Positions 1 through 11,471 of a stretch of DNA of 64,000 nt are shown here, piece by piece. Origin of the DNA: Urechis unicinctus (lineage: Eukaryota > Annelida > Polychaeta > Xenopneusta > Urechidae); NCBI GenBank assembly GCA_034190875.2, contig CM067355.1:33797314-33861313 (forward strand). The letters run 5' to 3'. A program made the translations under genes and the position numbers. The notes under the pieces are model-generated. The model saw nothing but the letters and a program-made list of their open reading frames with translations, was not told the origin of the DNA and did not search any database. How positions within the stretch are numbered: the first letter of the stretch is position 1; each line of letters starts with the position of its first letter.

Positions 1-1650
1 TCTTAGTAGAATTGTTTGTAAGTTTTATACTATGATACAATCGTGAAAATAACAAATAGAATTCTGCAGGCCTGCATGGCTAATTAAGTTTGAATCTAAA
101 CTTTCAACGCCAGAAACTGAAATATATGCACTGCGACGTATCTCTTGCGTGATGACACCCCGAGACGCCGAGTAGAACCCACTCCATGAGCACCCAGCTA
201 AAACAGAGACCATACTAATACCATGTGCTTTTTCGATAAGCGATATTTAGATAGCATTTCTTAATGAACCGCATCGATCAGGGGTAAGCTTTTGCGCGGT
301 TTACGGTATTTTATCACAAGCTCATGATATATGTTGTTTTCCGGATGCTAAATCCAGCGGTCCCTTCAAAACTGATATGGCAAATTTCCTTTGATCGAGG
401 TCAACCACAACCGAGGAAAAGAAATAAAACGTCCACACAGGGCTGTACCTGTTACTGCTATTCCAGAATAAGTCTTGATGCCATATTTATGTGGCTTGTC
501 ATGGTTATATACCTTGAAATAGAGATTTACTTTCCGGCTAATCATACCTTCACCCAGGGAAAGATGCTGATGGGTTCAATACGCCTTGACCAAGCCATCG
601 ATCTTCATTTTTGTCAAACGAATTGAAATATCTGATGGGGTGGAATCGTCGGGCTATTAAACATTCCAACTCAAACCTAACATGTTTGTAAACTGAAGAT
701 CAATAGACTCACGCTCTCCATAAACCCAGTTTTGCATCGATATATCACCTTGATCGTAATTTGTTTCTTCAGTACCATCGCTGACATTGTCTTCATCTAT
801 TTCGAAACCTTCGAATTCACCCCCACTGTCTGAATCAATCTTAAGTTAATTGAAAAGCGACTCATGAGACGATAGATGCGTCGTGATTTTAACAGGTATA
901 TTCATTAAAGTTCAATATGGCACCAGCGTGTTCGTAAATAATGGATATAAAACTACCAAACGAAACAGGTCACGATATCCCATGATACTTCTAAACAATA
1001 GGTATCATTCGCAAATACAAATATCCCTTCAATATGTTGGATTTTAACGTGATCTTTTTTTAGCTTTTAGCATGCGAAACACTGAATATTTCGTCAGCTT
1101 ACGAAACCGAATATATCCGGGCGAAGCACTACTTGAACCCTCACTCCTTATGTTTCACTGCCCAGTCTGAGAAACGGTCTAAGTGATTGGTTGAGTTGAG
1201 CTGTCCAAGCAACACAATCATCCTCATATATCACAGCAGTTATATCACAACAGAATGTGAAGTAAAACCCCGGTATTTCACTTTCATTTGTGACTTGGTA
1301 TGACAAATTTTATGATCCTCCCCGTAAATCCACAAACATCAAAATGACTGTCCCCACGTGAGGCGTTGAAACGAACTGCCCTCCTCAGCCATTGCCTTCG
1401 CGTATAGATACATAATGAAAGCTCCCTAACCGCAGTGTAATGTTTAGGGAATTATGTACTGTTTACATATACAGTGGTAACTGTACAGTAGTTATATATC
1501 AGTTAATACATTACAGTCTTCGATGAGACCCATACCTAAACATTTACCCTTCCACGGGTGTCATCTGGGTTTGGCGGACGGGGTAGAATGTGTTGTGCAA
1601 CAGGCGATTGTTTTCAGTGGTTTAAGAAACAGTTGTTCCTAGAGGGTCTT
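1..1650. other. Intergenic DNA without a recognisable gene
   Basis: I see no supported gene here. The open frames are short, overlap on both strands and match no family I know. About 1190-1290 there is a weak resemblance to the 3' part of the SINE at 45.1 kb (a run reading roughly agcaacacaatcatc followed by a gtaaaaccc stretch), which may be an old SINE end. Confidence 0.6.
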
Positions 1651-1659
1651 TAAGGAAGC

Positions 1660-3310
1660 CAGAGTGACGCTACAGGGAATGAGGATAAGCGATGTAAAGA
1701 ATGGCAAAGGAATAGGAGGGATGTCATCACAGGGATTGAGGACCCGCTTTGTACAGGACCGTGAGTAAAGAATGGATGATGTCACAGGGAATGAGGACCC
1801 GCAGTGTACAGCACGGTGAGTAAAGGATGGATTATGTCACAGGGAATGAGGACACGCTTTGAATGGGACGGAGAGTAAAGGATGGACTATAGACGGAGAG
1901 TAAAGGATGGATGACGTCACAGGGAATGAGGACCCGCTTTGTACATGACGGTGAGTAAAGGATGGATTATGTCACAGGGAATGAGGGCACGCTTTGTATG
2001 GGACGGAGAGTAAAGAATGGATGATGTCACAGGGAATGAGGACCCGCAGTGTACAGCACGGTGAGTAAAGGATGGATTATGTCACAGGGAATGAGGACAC
2101 GCTTTGAATGGGACGGAGAGTAAAGGATGGACTATAGACGGAGAGTAAAGGATGGATGACGTCACAGGGAATGAGGACCCGCTTTGTACATGACGGTGAG
2201 TAAAGGATGGATTATGTCACAGGGAATGAGGGCACGCTTTGTATGGGACGGAGAGTAAAGGATGGATTATGGCACAGAGAATGAGGACCCGCTTTGTATG
2301 GGACGGTGAGTAAAGGATGGATTATGTCACAGAGAATGAGAACACGCTTTGTATGGGACGGAGAGTAAAGGATGGATTATGTCACAGGGAATGAGGACAC
2401 GCTTTCTATGGGACGGAGAGTAAAGGATGGGTTATGTCACAGGGAATGAGGACCCGCTTTGTATGGGATGGAGAGTAAAGGATGGATTATGTCACAAAGA
2501 ATGAGGACCCGCTTTGTATGGGATGGAGAGTAAAGGATGGATTATGTCACAGGGAATGAGGACACGCTTTGTATGGGACGGCGAGTAAAAGATGGGTGAC
2601 GTCACAAAGAATGAGGACCAGCTTTGTACAGGACGGTGAGTAAAGGATGGATAATGTCACAGAGAATGAGGACACGCTTTGTTTGGGACGGCGAGTAAAG
2701 GGTGGATTATGTCACAGGGAATAAGGACCAGCTTTGTATGGGACGGTGAGTAAAGGATGGATTATGTCACAGAGAATGAGGACACGCTTTGTATTGGACG
2801 GAGAGTAAAGGATGGATTATGTCACAGGGAATGAGGACACGCTTTCTATGGGACGGAGAGTAAAGTATGGGTTATGTCACAGGGAATGAGGACCCGCTTT
2901 GTATGGGATGGAGAGTAAAGGATGGATTATGTCACAAAGAATGAGGACCCGCTTTGTATGGGATGGAGAGTAAAGGATGGATTATGTCACAGGGAATGAG
3001 GACACGCTTTGTATGGGACGGCGAGTAAAAGATGGGTGACGTCACAAAGAATGAGGACCAGCTTTGTACAGGACGGTGAGTAAAGGATGGATAATGTCAC
3101 AGAGAATGAGGACACGCTTTGTTTGGGACGGCGAGTAAAGGATGGATTATGTCACAGGGAATAAGGACCAGCTTTGTATAGGACGGTGAGTAAACGATCG
3201 GTGACGTCACAGTGAATGAGGACCTGCTTTGTATAGGACGGTGAGTAAAGGATGCGTGACGTCATTGGGAATGCGGACTCTTCACGAATAGGATGGTGAG
3301 GAAGCGATGG
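1660..3310 (+). repeat. 55-bp minisatellite array with higher-order duplication
   Basis: About 30 imperfect copies of a unit near 55 bp lie head to tail. Each unit reads roughly: a GTCAC word, gggaatgagga, a C-rich word, gctttgtatgggacgg, and gagtaaaggatgg. Larger blocks are themselves duplicated: the variant containing ctttctatggg recurs about 440 bp later (near 2402 and 2842), equal to eight units, and a variant with an extra actatagacggagag recurs about 246 bp apart (near 1882 and 2128). Several copies contain the palindrome TGACGTCA (near 1911, 2157, 2597, 3037, 3201 and 3256). A diverged relative of the unit ends the window. The array finishes about 310 bp before the first exon of the NLR gene. 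Confidence 0.95.
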
Positions 3311-3621
3311 GAGGCACATTTTATGATTCGCTCATAATCATAAGATGTATTTACTATTCATAGATATGGTTGTCTATCGGGACATATTCAACAATCGCAA
3401 TAGTACGGCGATGATTGCCCCTCTCTACTACCTAACTCGCCCTGGCTCCAGGCCTCACCCTTTCAAATACGATATGAACCTCAATCTCGTGGACTACCAC
3501 CTTCCACTACCGCCTGTGACAACTACCCAACAGCCCATTTCAAATACGATAAGAACCTCACATAGGTAAAACTCATTCAATTAATCTCTAATAACGTTAG
3601 TGTTGATGTCCTAGTTGCAGT

Positions 3622-3768
3622 ATGGGGGCCATCATTGCTGCCATCTCTCGGCTGTGTTGCTGTTCGGATGAACCAGAACCTGTCACGGACGCTGGTGACT
3701 TCGAACTTCATGACTACATGAATGAAGAAATTACTCCGGGTTCATCAGTTCGTGATGACAATGATTCG
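3622..3768 (+). CDS. NLR gene exon 1: N-terminal lipid-anchor segment
   Basis: This is a putative first coding exon of 49 codons. It opens with ATG and a Gly second codon, and the N-terminus reads MGAIIAAISRLCCCSDEP. Gly2 with Ala at position 6 fits the N-myristoylation consensus, and the three consecutive Cys at 12-14 would be classic palmitoylation sites, so the product may be tethered to a membrane. The rest is acidic and probably disordered. The exon ends at a strong donor (gtgagttg at 3769) in phase 0, matching exons 2 and 3. The start is chosen because it is the only in-frame ATG before that donor and the lipidation signature begins exactly there. No promoter was identified. Splicing is inferred, not observed. 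Confidence 0.6.
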
Positions 3769-3967
3769 GTGAGTTGTTCTCGCCTAATATACTGTGCCGC
3801 TCATCTATGACTTTCCTATCAATGGAAGGTATACAACCAGAGGCAAATCGTAATTAGCTTCAACATGAAGTCATAAGCCTGATGGTTTTTCTGTATACTA
3901 ATTTATGTTTTTTAATGGGCTGGCTCTCTTGTTTCTGTTCACCCCGCCACCCCTGACCCACGTCACA

Positions 3968-4222
3968 TTCACACACATCCACACACACACACACACAAAC
4001 ACAAACACACACACCTACACACACACCTACACACACATTCACACACACACACATACACGCACATACACACATGCATACACCCACATACACACATACACAC
4101 ACGCGTGCACACACACATACACACACATCTACATACACTCACGCACACATACACGCTCATCCACACATACTCACGCACACATACACATACACATACACAC
4201 ACATACACACACGCACGCACGC
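3968..4222. repeat. (CA)n-rich microsatellite in intron 1 of the NLR gene
   Basis: An imperfect CA/ACAC tract with interspersed T and G lies between exon 1 and exon 2. It runs directly into the acceptor of exon 2 (gcacgcacgcag), so expansion could affect use of that splice site. Long open frames on both strands across it (His-Thr or Cys-Val repeats) are low-complexity artefacts. Confidence 0.95.
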
Positions 4223-4224
4223 AG

Positions 4225-4347
4225 ATCGAAGCCAACAGTCTTGACAACCCCTCAGAACGCCGGTCTGTAATCAGTGAACAACTTACCGATCATCCCGGAG
4301 AAATAGAATATGTCCGTTCTGCGTCTAGTCCTGACGATGATGATACG
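4225..4347 (+). CDS. NLR gene exon 2: short linker exon
   Basis: This is a putative 41-codon exon in phase 0, from an AG acceptor at the end of the CA tract to a donor gtgagttg at 4348. The encoded peptide is acidic and ends in an Asp-rich run (PDDDDT). The exon end and the first 45 bases of the following intron resemble exon 1 and its intron (both have gtgagttg, then a ctcat-tatgactttcc word), so exons 1 and 2 look like a tandem duplication. I recognise no domain; it probably forms a flexible linker between the lipid anchor and the CARD. The CA-rich acceptor makes this exon less certain than exon 3. Confidence 0.5.
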
Positions 4348-4744
4348 GTGAGTTGATATCGCTATATGTACTGCACCACTCATATATGACTTTCCGCAAG
4401 ACATTTCGTTTTAGTCAGTGCTATGACAATTAACTGCTTGCTTAAGCGCCCCTTTGAGCAGGATTATTTCTAGGAAACAGGCGCTATACAAATGTCATAT
4501 ATGTTATGTTACATATAAGTGGACGGTTCACACTCATGGGTTATCCATATTGACCCTATTGACAACATTGACTGGAGCCCAGTTTATCATATTATCTTAG
4601 TGGTCGCTTTCTTTAACCGCATGCTATTTATGATATCCCTCGTTGGTTGTTCCGCGTTTCTACTCGATGTACCAATTGAAAAGTAAGATTGTAAAGACGT
4701 TTAAGTACGACAAGAATATTTACATGCTTCTCCTTTCATTACAG

Positions 4745-6881
4745 CTTGCGGCTGACCACACAGGCGCTAATTCACCCAAATCATTTGATGAATGCCTCAC
4801 CGAAAGTAGGGAACGAATTGTTGAGGAGTTAGAGGACTTAGACGATATCCTAGGGTATCTGTTATCCAAAGACGCAATAACTGAGAACCAGACAGATGTG
4901 ATAAGGACTCAGAACACCGATAGGGACAAGGTTAGGGAGCTGTTGGATTGTGTGCATAGAAGAGGGGAGGAGGCCTGTAGAAGCCTTGCTGTCGGTCTGA
5001 GAGATACTGAACAGATACAACTGTGTCAGTTTTCCGCCAGCCTTAAGCTAGAGTTAGACCAGGTGCCAGTTAGAGATGTCCTCAGCATTGATCAGTATAT
5101 GACTGAGATGAAAGCTACCTATAAGCAGAAGATTAAAGATAGAAACAAGCAAGAAAAAACCCAGTACGGAAATAGCATCAGTTTAGACAAGCACGAACCA
5201 GTGATTATCAATCATGGACAACGACCACCGGACGCACAGACACGAAAGGGATTCGACGAGTTTCACATTCAAAAGACGGACAGAAAACAATTGACATTAG
5301 ACAATGTTTTTCTCACGGACACCGATAGACGTCGACCGCATTCAGTGCTCATGCTGGGTGGCCCCGGCATGGGCAAGACTTCACTATGCTTCACCATCTT
5401 GAATCGCTTTGCAATTGGTCAATGGGGGGGTCATCATTTCATATTTTTGATGTTATTGAAAGAGTTGGGTGACATGGGACTGTCGCTGACGTTAGCTGAC
5501 CTACTGTTTGACTACAACCAAACTGCACGGACTGAGAAACAGAAACAAAAGCTAATTCGACAACTTCAAAAACGACAAGACAGAATCCTGTTTATATTCG
5601 ACGGCTATGACGAGCACGACGAGTTTATGACGGACGAAGTGACTATTTCTGATCCATCAACAAAAGCTAAACCTGGTGTCATTCTGCGTAGCCTCGTTCG
5701 TGGAACCCTTTTACCACATTCCCAGGTCTTGCTAACCAGCCGTCCATTTCGTCAAGTTGACTTGAAAGTTAACAGGGTGGTGGAGATAGCGGGACTCTCT
5801 GACAAATCGATCTACACACTACTCAATGAGCTTCTTGTCGGCGAACTGGGGTCTGAAACCGCTGCATTTCTCAGGAATCACGATGACGTTAGAAGCATGC
5901 TATCAATACCAATTAACATCCAAAAATTTCTCAGCTATCTGATTTGGCTACGTGATAGCGCTACAGGTATTTTACCAAATCTTCCAAAAACCAAATCATC
6001 CTTGTATTCAAAACAAATGCTACCTGTACTTACGCAATGCCTTAGGTTGAAAGATATACATCTCTTTACTGAAGATGAAATATGGTGCCATGAATTCGTC
6101 CAGTCATTCCTCATTAAGTTAGCTGAATTAGCAAGCTCATCTTTCGGTCAGTTCGGAAAGAAACAAATCTTATTTCAGCGCAATGACCTTGTCAAATGCA
6201 AGCTTACTGAGCAGGAAGTCAAGATCGGTGGTTTGATGAGTATGTTCACAAAGCAGACCAAAACACCCCTTGGCATACGCCCGGTCGTCTGTTTCTACTT
6301 CAACCACCTCACCACCTTAGAGTGGTGTGGTGGGTTGGATACTGCGAGTCGCGATATCAAATACATGGAGAATCTCATCAAACATAATGACGGAAATCTT
6401 GACGTTGTCTTGATTTTCTGTGCAGGCTTATTAGGGGCCAATGAAGGCCAACTGATCCTTGATCGTCTATATCACATTTCTAAACGAGAATGTCAACAGA
6501 AAGCCCAAACCGTTTTGAACCAAATTGTCGGTTCTGACAGGTGTAAGAAAAACGGTGGCCCTCAATTTGCTATCGAAGTTTTTTTCGAGGCCTCATTCAT
6601 TGATCCTCGTCTCCTACTGCCATTGTTAGCTCCTGACGGACAGACACTTGAAATAGGTGATATAGCGATGTCTAACAGGCAAGCTGTAGGTTACTTTGTA
6701 GAGCAGCTGAACTCGTCACAGGACGAGCAGACGGGAGCAAAAGGGACACCTGGTAGCGAGATTGGTTTAGATACGGTGAGGCTTCACTTCACTCGTGCGG
6801 CTGACAGAACGGTCCAAAACAGCATGGTGACGGAAGTCGCCAAATTGAAGAAGCTCAAACACCTACTGATTGACACTGACG
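4745..6881 (+). CDS. NLR-like receptor, CARD-NACHT exon
   Basis: A long exon of about 712 codons begins after the acceptor tttcattacag and ends at the donor gtaggt (6882). Residues are numbered within this exon. About 12-90 form a death-fold helical domain that reads as a CARD (hydrophobic helices ending EEACRSLAVGLRDTEQ). A linker follows, then a NACHT NTPase: Walker A GGPGMGKTS near 204-212, Walker B ILFIFDGYDE near 280, and a sensor motif LLTSRP near 330. Downstream is mostly helical, consistent with the winged-helix/HD2 part. Such proteins are cytosolic pattern sensors that oligomerise on ATP binding and recruit partners by CARD-CARD contacts. The frame is uninterrupted and the NTPase motifs look intact, so the ATPase part appears functional. 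A start at the upstream ATG 4643 inside the intron is possible, but splicing from exons 1-2 fits phase better. The ligand is unknown. Confidence 0.85.
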
Positions 6882-7104
6882 GTAGGTGGTAGCGCCGGTT
6901 ATATCACATTACGCACGTGCACATTGCTGATCTAGTTGAACACTGCATACTTGATTTCATCACTATGAATAGCATGTGAGCTAAAAGATGGCAAATATTC
7001 CCTCCATTAAAGAACGCGTCCTTATTTGCGGTCATGACGTGAATTATAACGTCGTCATTTGTGTCAGTGATGTCACGCGTCTGGTGTTGTTGTGTTGTGC
7101 GTAG

Positions 7105-7260
7105 GTGACTGTGAGGTTGCCGTGGAGAGGCCGCTAGACATGTTGCTGGTACAGGGGTCAATGACGGGGGACAGCGCAGCCCGTGTTATAGAGACGAGCC
7201 GCACTAGCACGCTGTGTTTATATTCAAAAGTGAGTATTTCTATCATTGCAGTACCCAACT
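7105..7260 (+). CDS. NLR gene exon 4, end uncertain
   Basis: After a 223-bp intron, an acceptor gtgttgtgcgtag is followed by a frame in phase with exon 3 encoding about 42 residues (beginning DCEVAVERPLDML). A donor-like gtgagt at 7230 and an acceptor-like ttgcag at 7246-7251 would leave an intron of only 22 bases, too short for normal splicing. Reading through gives a stop TGA at 7260. Just past the stop another frame has leucine-rich text (RAILTLQQIHITP), so a frameshift may have cut the gene here. Alternatively this is a real short C-terminus, or splicing continues to the LRR exon at 25.7 kb. Confidence 0.4.
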
Positions 7261-8799
7261 GACGGGCCGTGCTATATTGACATTACAGCAGATCCACATC
7301 ACGCCGATTGGGCGCCGTCTATCCGGGTTTCCTTTTCGGATTCGATCTCGGGGTGTCTAATCACATTCGGAACTTTCAGCACATGCGCCCGGCCAACTTG
7401 CTACTCCAGGTCCTGTCACTGTATTACACTGATGTCCACTTATTACGTGTTCAATGTATACGTGTCGAAGCACATCACATATAACTCAGTTGAAATCAGG
7501 GGTGCGTGTAAACCGTATTTGTACTTTACAACCAAAGCTTCTCAACCCTACTACCTATCGCGGCGCGCAAAAGACCACCATGTGTTCACTTTTATAAGTT
7601 GACGACACAGGCAGTCGTGGGTGTCCTGTGATAGCACACCAGATGTGAGTTATGTATGGGATTAATGAGTCTCCGCAAGGTAGCCGTTGACACTTCCTGA
7701 GACGAATCACATCATCACGATCACCTTCACCTCTCCTCAATTATCATCGTATTTCTCATCGTGTTTGGCTATGAACAACTCAGAGTCATCTTTAGTTGGC
7801 ACTCTAATTATGTTTCCCCTCCATCTTGGTAAGTAACACCTTGATAAGTATAGATAACCACATTCAAAATTACTAATGGACCATTTACAATTTAGTAAGG
7901 GACCATTTACTAAACTTGAGTCGACTAAACTTGACATAGCCTGGAGAAAGTTCTACTCCCTCAGGCGTGAATGGATCAACTACGGGGAAGTTACCCCAGG
8001 GGATGCTCAATTTCTACAGGATACGTTATTCCTCAAGAACAGCTTCTATGGCTGCCACCACTAGCTCTTTTTAATTGCCACTTCCTCACCGTAGTTTTAC
8101 TCTCCCCCATCTCAAGTAACCACGCCCTTGTCACGTGTTAACTCTCCCGCATTGTAACTTACCATTCTATCATCGCAAGATAACTCTTCCTCGTCAGATA
8201 TTACTTGTGTTTGATCCTGGTCACTTCAGGGGTTCTTTCTTAGGTTGTTTCTGGAATGAGAAAGAGTTAAACTGAGATATCTGGCACGCTCGTGAATGGT
8301 AGGTGTTGTGTTGTTGTGTCTGGTCTCTGTTTGGCGTGTGGGTTCTCTCTTGCGAGTGTCTCGTATCTCTTTGCGTGTATGTCTATCGTATATATTGGCG
8401 TCTGTGTATTTAAGTGTGAGCGAGCCTCGGTATTTATAAGGAAATGGATTAAAGACATGTTTTAGTAATTTAGGGCAGATTGGCGTAACTGAACATGTTC
8501 GCATTTTCCTTTGTTTATCACTGATTGGATTATGTGACGAAGGGGGTTTCTGTTGACGATCGCTAGAGATTTGACATATTGACAATGTGAAGTGTTAGTT
8601 TGGAATAAGGAGCACCAAACATGTGGGTCTGAATGGGGCTAATTCTGCTTGTCCGAAAATGTAGGTTGTAATCAAAACATCTGAATTGTGGTGTGGCTTG
8701 GGTTGGAGCGCATATGAGCGTGGGCGCGAGCAGATGGTGTGCTTATGAGTGTAACCGTGTACGAGCGTGTCTTTAGGGGTGATACTTCTCTCCATCTTT
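7261..8799. other. Intron or intergenic stretch with weak leucine-rich remnants
   Basis: About 7262-7500 has short leucine-rich frames in different registers (for example PANLLLQVLSLYYTD near 7390), which may be decayed LRR coding sequence of the NLR gene. The remainder holds only short frames on both strands that I do not recognise and no clear repeat. Confidence 0.35.
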
Positions 8800-9835
8800 G
8801 GTGACCCCTCTCCCATCTTAAATTACCTCTCCCCATCTTGATTTACCCCCCCCCCACTTTTGCTCCCGATCTTAAGCTACATGTCTCCCATCTTTAGTTA
8901 TCGCTCCCCATCTTAAGTTACCTCTCCCCATCTTAAGTAACTGTTAACCGATTTTAAGCTAACTGTATCCCATCTTATGCTACCTGCCTCCTATCTTTAG
9001 TTACCCCTCCCCATCTTAGGTTACTTTTCTCCATCTTAAGTTACCTCTCCCCATCTTTAATTACCTCTCTCCATCTTAAGTTACCTCTCCTCGTCGTAAA
9101 CAACCTGTATCCCATCTTTAGTTACCTCTCCCGATCTTAAGTTACTTCTACACGATCTTAAGCTATCTGTCACCCATCTTAAGTTACCTCTCCCCATCTT
9201 AAGTTACCTCTGCCCATCTTAAGTTACGTCTACACGATCTTAAGCTACCTGTCTCCCATCTTAAGTTACCTCTCCCCATCTTAAGTTACCTCTCCTTATC
9301 TGAAGTTACCTCTGCCCATCTTGAGTTACGTCTACACGATCTTAAGCTATCTGTCTCCCATCTTAAGTTACCTCTCCCCATCTTAAGTTACCTCTCCCCA
9401 TCTTAAGTTACGTCTACAGGATCTTAAGCTATCTGTCTCCCATCTTAAGTTACCTCTCCCCATCTTAAGTTACCTCTCCTTATCTGAAGTTACCTCTGCC
9501 CATCTTGAGTTACGTCTACACGATCTTAAGCTATCTGTCTCCCATCTTAAGTTACCTCTCCCCATCTTAAGTTACCTCTCCCCATCTTAAGTTACGTCTA
9601 CAGGATCTTAAGCTATCTGTCTCCCATCTTAAGTTACCTCTCCCCATCTTAAGTTACCTCTCCCAATCTTAATTTACGTCTATACGATCTTAAGCTACCT
9701 GTCTCCCATCTTCAGTTACCTCTACACGATTTCAAGCTAATTTTTGCCCATCTTAAGTTACCTCTCCCCATCTTGAATTACCCTTCCCCATCTTCAGTTA
9801 CCTCTCTCCATCTTAAATTACCTTAGGTCATAATT
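8800..9835 (+). repeat. 20-bp satellite-like array (cccatcttaagttacctctc)
   Basis: About 50 degenerate copies of a 20-base unit, cccatcttaagttacctctc, run without interruption. In the central part a higher-order pattern appears: a variant reading ctgtctccc recurs alternately about 83 and 100 bases apart (near 9250, 9352, 9435, 9535, 9618, 9700). The strand is strongly pyrimidine-rich, with TTAAG or TTAAGC in almost every unit. No coding potential. Confidence 0.95.
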
Positions 9836-10420
9836 TGCTACGCATTATTTGAGACGCTTAGTTATGTCTAGTGATGTATTAAGTAGGCATTATATTATAT
9901 TACTGATTGAGTGATTGCTTGTAGGTATATTGAACGCTCATGCTTGTGACTGATTGTTTGTGCTGGTTGCGTAATCCCCTTACGGTGCATTTTGATACCT
10001 GTTAGTTATAAGAAATATATGAAGGCCTGTGTACAACCTCATCCCAGTGTTTAAAGTTTTTATATTAGGCAGAAACGAATGTATTTTCATGCTGAGGTTT
10101 ATCGCATGAGATGCAGTTAAACGAAATTACCTAGCCCTCCATAAAATGGAGGTACGCTGCAATTAAAAGTCGATATCCAGTTTCCCTTTTGCAGTTTATG
10201 GACTGGAGTGGAACTGTAATGAAGGCAATAGTCGAACCCGATGGGACTACATCATATGTGGGAGTAGGAAATGTTGTTCAGCGCACGAGAATACAATTTA
10301 TCCTGGCGAACTGAGCATAAGAAATAAATACATTCGGTCTCCAATCGTTTAAAACCTTCCCGTGACCACAACATCATTCGTTTACGTTCGCCAATGCTTG
10401 AGCTTCATATCGGGAATCAT
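9836..10420. other. Noncoding DNA
   Basis: AT-rich sequence with no supported gene or repeat. Confidence 0.6.
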
Positions 10421-10496
10421 AGCGTAGCTCAGTGGGGATAATCTACAACCGTTGTTTTCATAACGGACAGTCGTATCAATTTCGAGATAACAGTGT
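10421..10496 (+). pseudogene. tRNA-like or SINE-head remnant (low confidence)
   Basis: The words gcgtagctcagtgggg resemble a tRNA D-arm/A box, and about 50 bases on there is a poor B-box-like caatttcgag. A full cloverleaf cannot be folded with confidence, so this is at best a decayed tRNA or tRNA-derived SINE head. Confidence 0.25.
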
Positions 10497-11017
10497 TAAA
10501 ATCGACTCAGTGGAAGAAATTGGGATAGACGGTGTCACAAATCAAACGAAACAGTCAAGTAGGCGTGATCGCGTGAGGGCCAAATTTCGGTTGTTTTACC
10601 ATAATAGCATATCGGGTTAGACTAGGACTGTGTATCAATTTTTTTCTGTGGCAGTCCTGAATGACTCCCTGATCTGATCGTAAACAAACGGCATTACACT
10701 GGTCTGCATCCCAGACTCCAGGGGTTCCGCTACGCTTCTCGCGCAGTATTGAATATCATTAACATGTTAATCAGGGTCTTAGCCAGAGACCCTTCCACCC
10801 GTCAGGTAAGTCGTAAATTTGGACGGGCTTGAATTTCCCCCTGTGTCCACCCGGCAACCTGCCAGCCCGTCCACGCGCCTCCCAGGCCGGATACAAGGAA
10901 TCATCAGCCAAGCCAGTTTAAACGGCTCATTTAAAGACAAACAGCGACGCAGCGCGCTCGCCGCTCATCTACGATCAAAATAAATACTGTTCTGTTAGAT
11001 AACGCTTCTTATGACGC

Positions 11018-11223
11018 ATGGGGCACTTAAGTGTATAGAGGTAGTATATATGTGCCGCGCGACGGGGTATGTTTTTTCGGCCGACTTGTACGACGGGTTT
11101 TTGGGCTTCATACTTGTTCGACGGCCATGTTTTTCAGCTTCAATCTGTACGACGGGTTATACGTTCGCATAATACCTTGTACGACGGGGTATGCTTTTGG
11201 CCATTTTGACCTTGTACGACGGG
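11018..11223 (+). repeat. Dispersed repeat with TTGTACGACGGG motifs, copy 1
   Basis: This starts at ggggcacttaagtgtatagag and contains five or so spaced copies of a motif near ttgtacgacggg. About 110 bp of it recur at 51095-51225. The palindromic element is inserted in the last motif: the duplicated target GACGGG is part of that word. I know no family for it. Confidence 0.75.
11218..11223 (+). repeat. Target-site duplication, left (GACGGG)
   Basis: The six bases GACGGG directly precede the left terminus AGTAGTGATAG and recur directly after the right terminus (22597-22602). Six-base duplications are the hallmark of Polinton/Maverick integration. Confidence 0.8.
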
Positions 11224-11471
11224 AGTAGTGATAGACGTGCCCCTAACTACCACGTTTTTGACATCGAACTCTGGACGACGTGGATTGCGCAATATATTTT
11301 TCGCTGACGATCGCATGCGGATTCGGTGCGGTATTTTGATGACCTAATTCTATTTTTGGAAAGTGATTTCACCATCTGTTCCGTTATTTTCCGCCCTTGA
11401 AATCTTTGCGACCTTGGTGACCTCATGGAGGGGCGCTATTTTGGATGAGGTCATTTTTGGGAGTTTTATTG

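Noticed and set aside
324-626. 100-residue frame near the window start
   Set aside because: Composition and lack of any motif suggest a chance frame; no splice or promoter support.
3860-4270. Long frames on both strands rich in His-Thr or Cys-Val
   Set aside because: They are translations of the (CA)n microsatellite; only the exon that follows the tract is supported.
8800-9835. Possible telomere-like or CRISPR repeat
   Set aside because: The 20-bp unit has no spacers and is not a telomere motif; it is a plain satellite-like array.
10421-10496. Functional tRNA gene
   Set aside because: Only an A-box-like word is convincing; the acceptor stem and a proper T-loop are missing.
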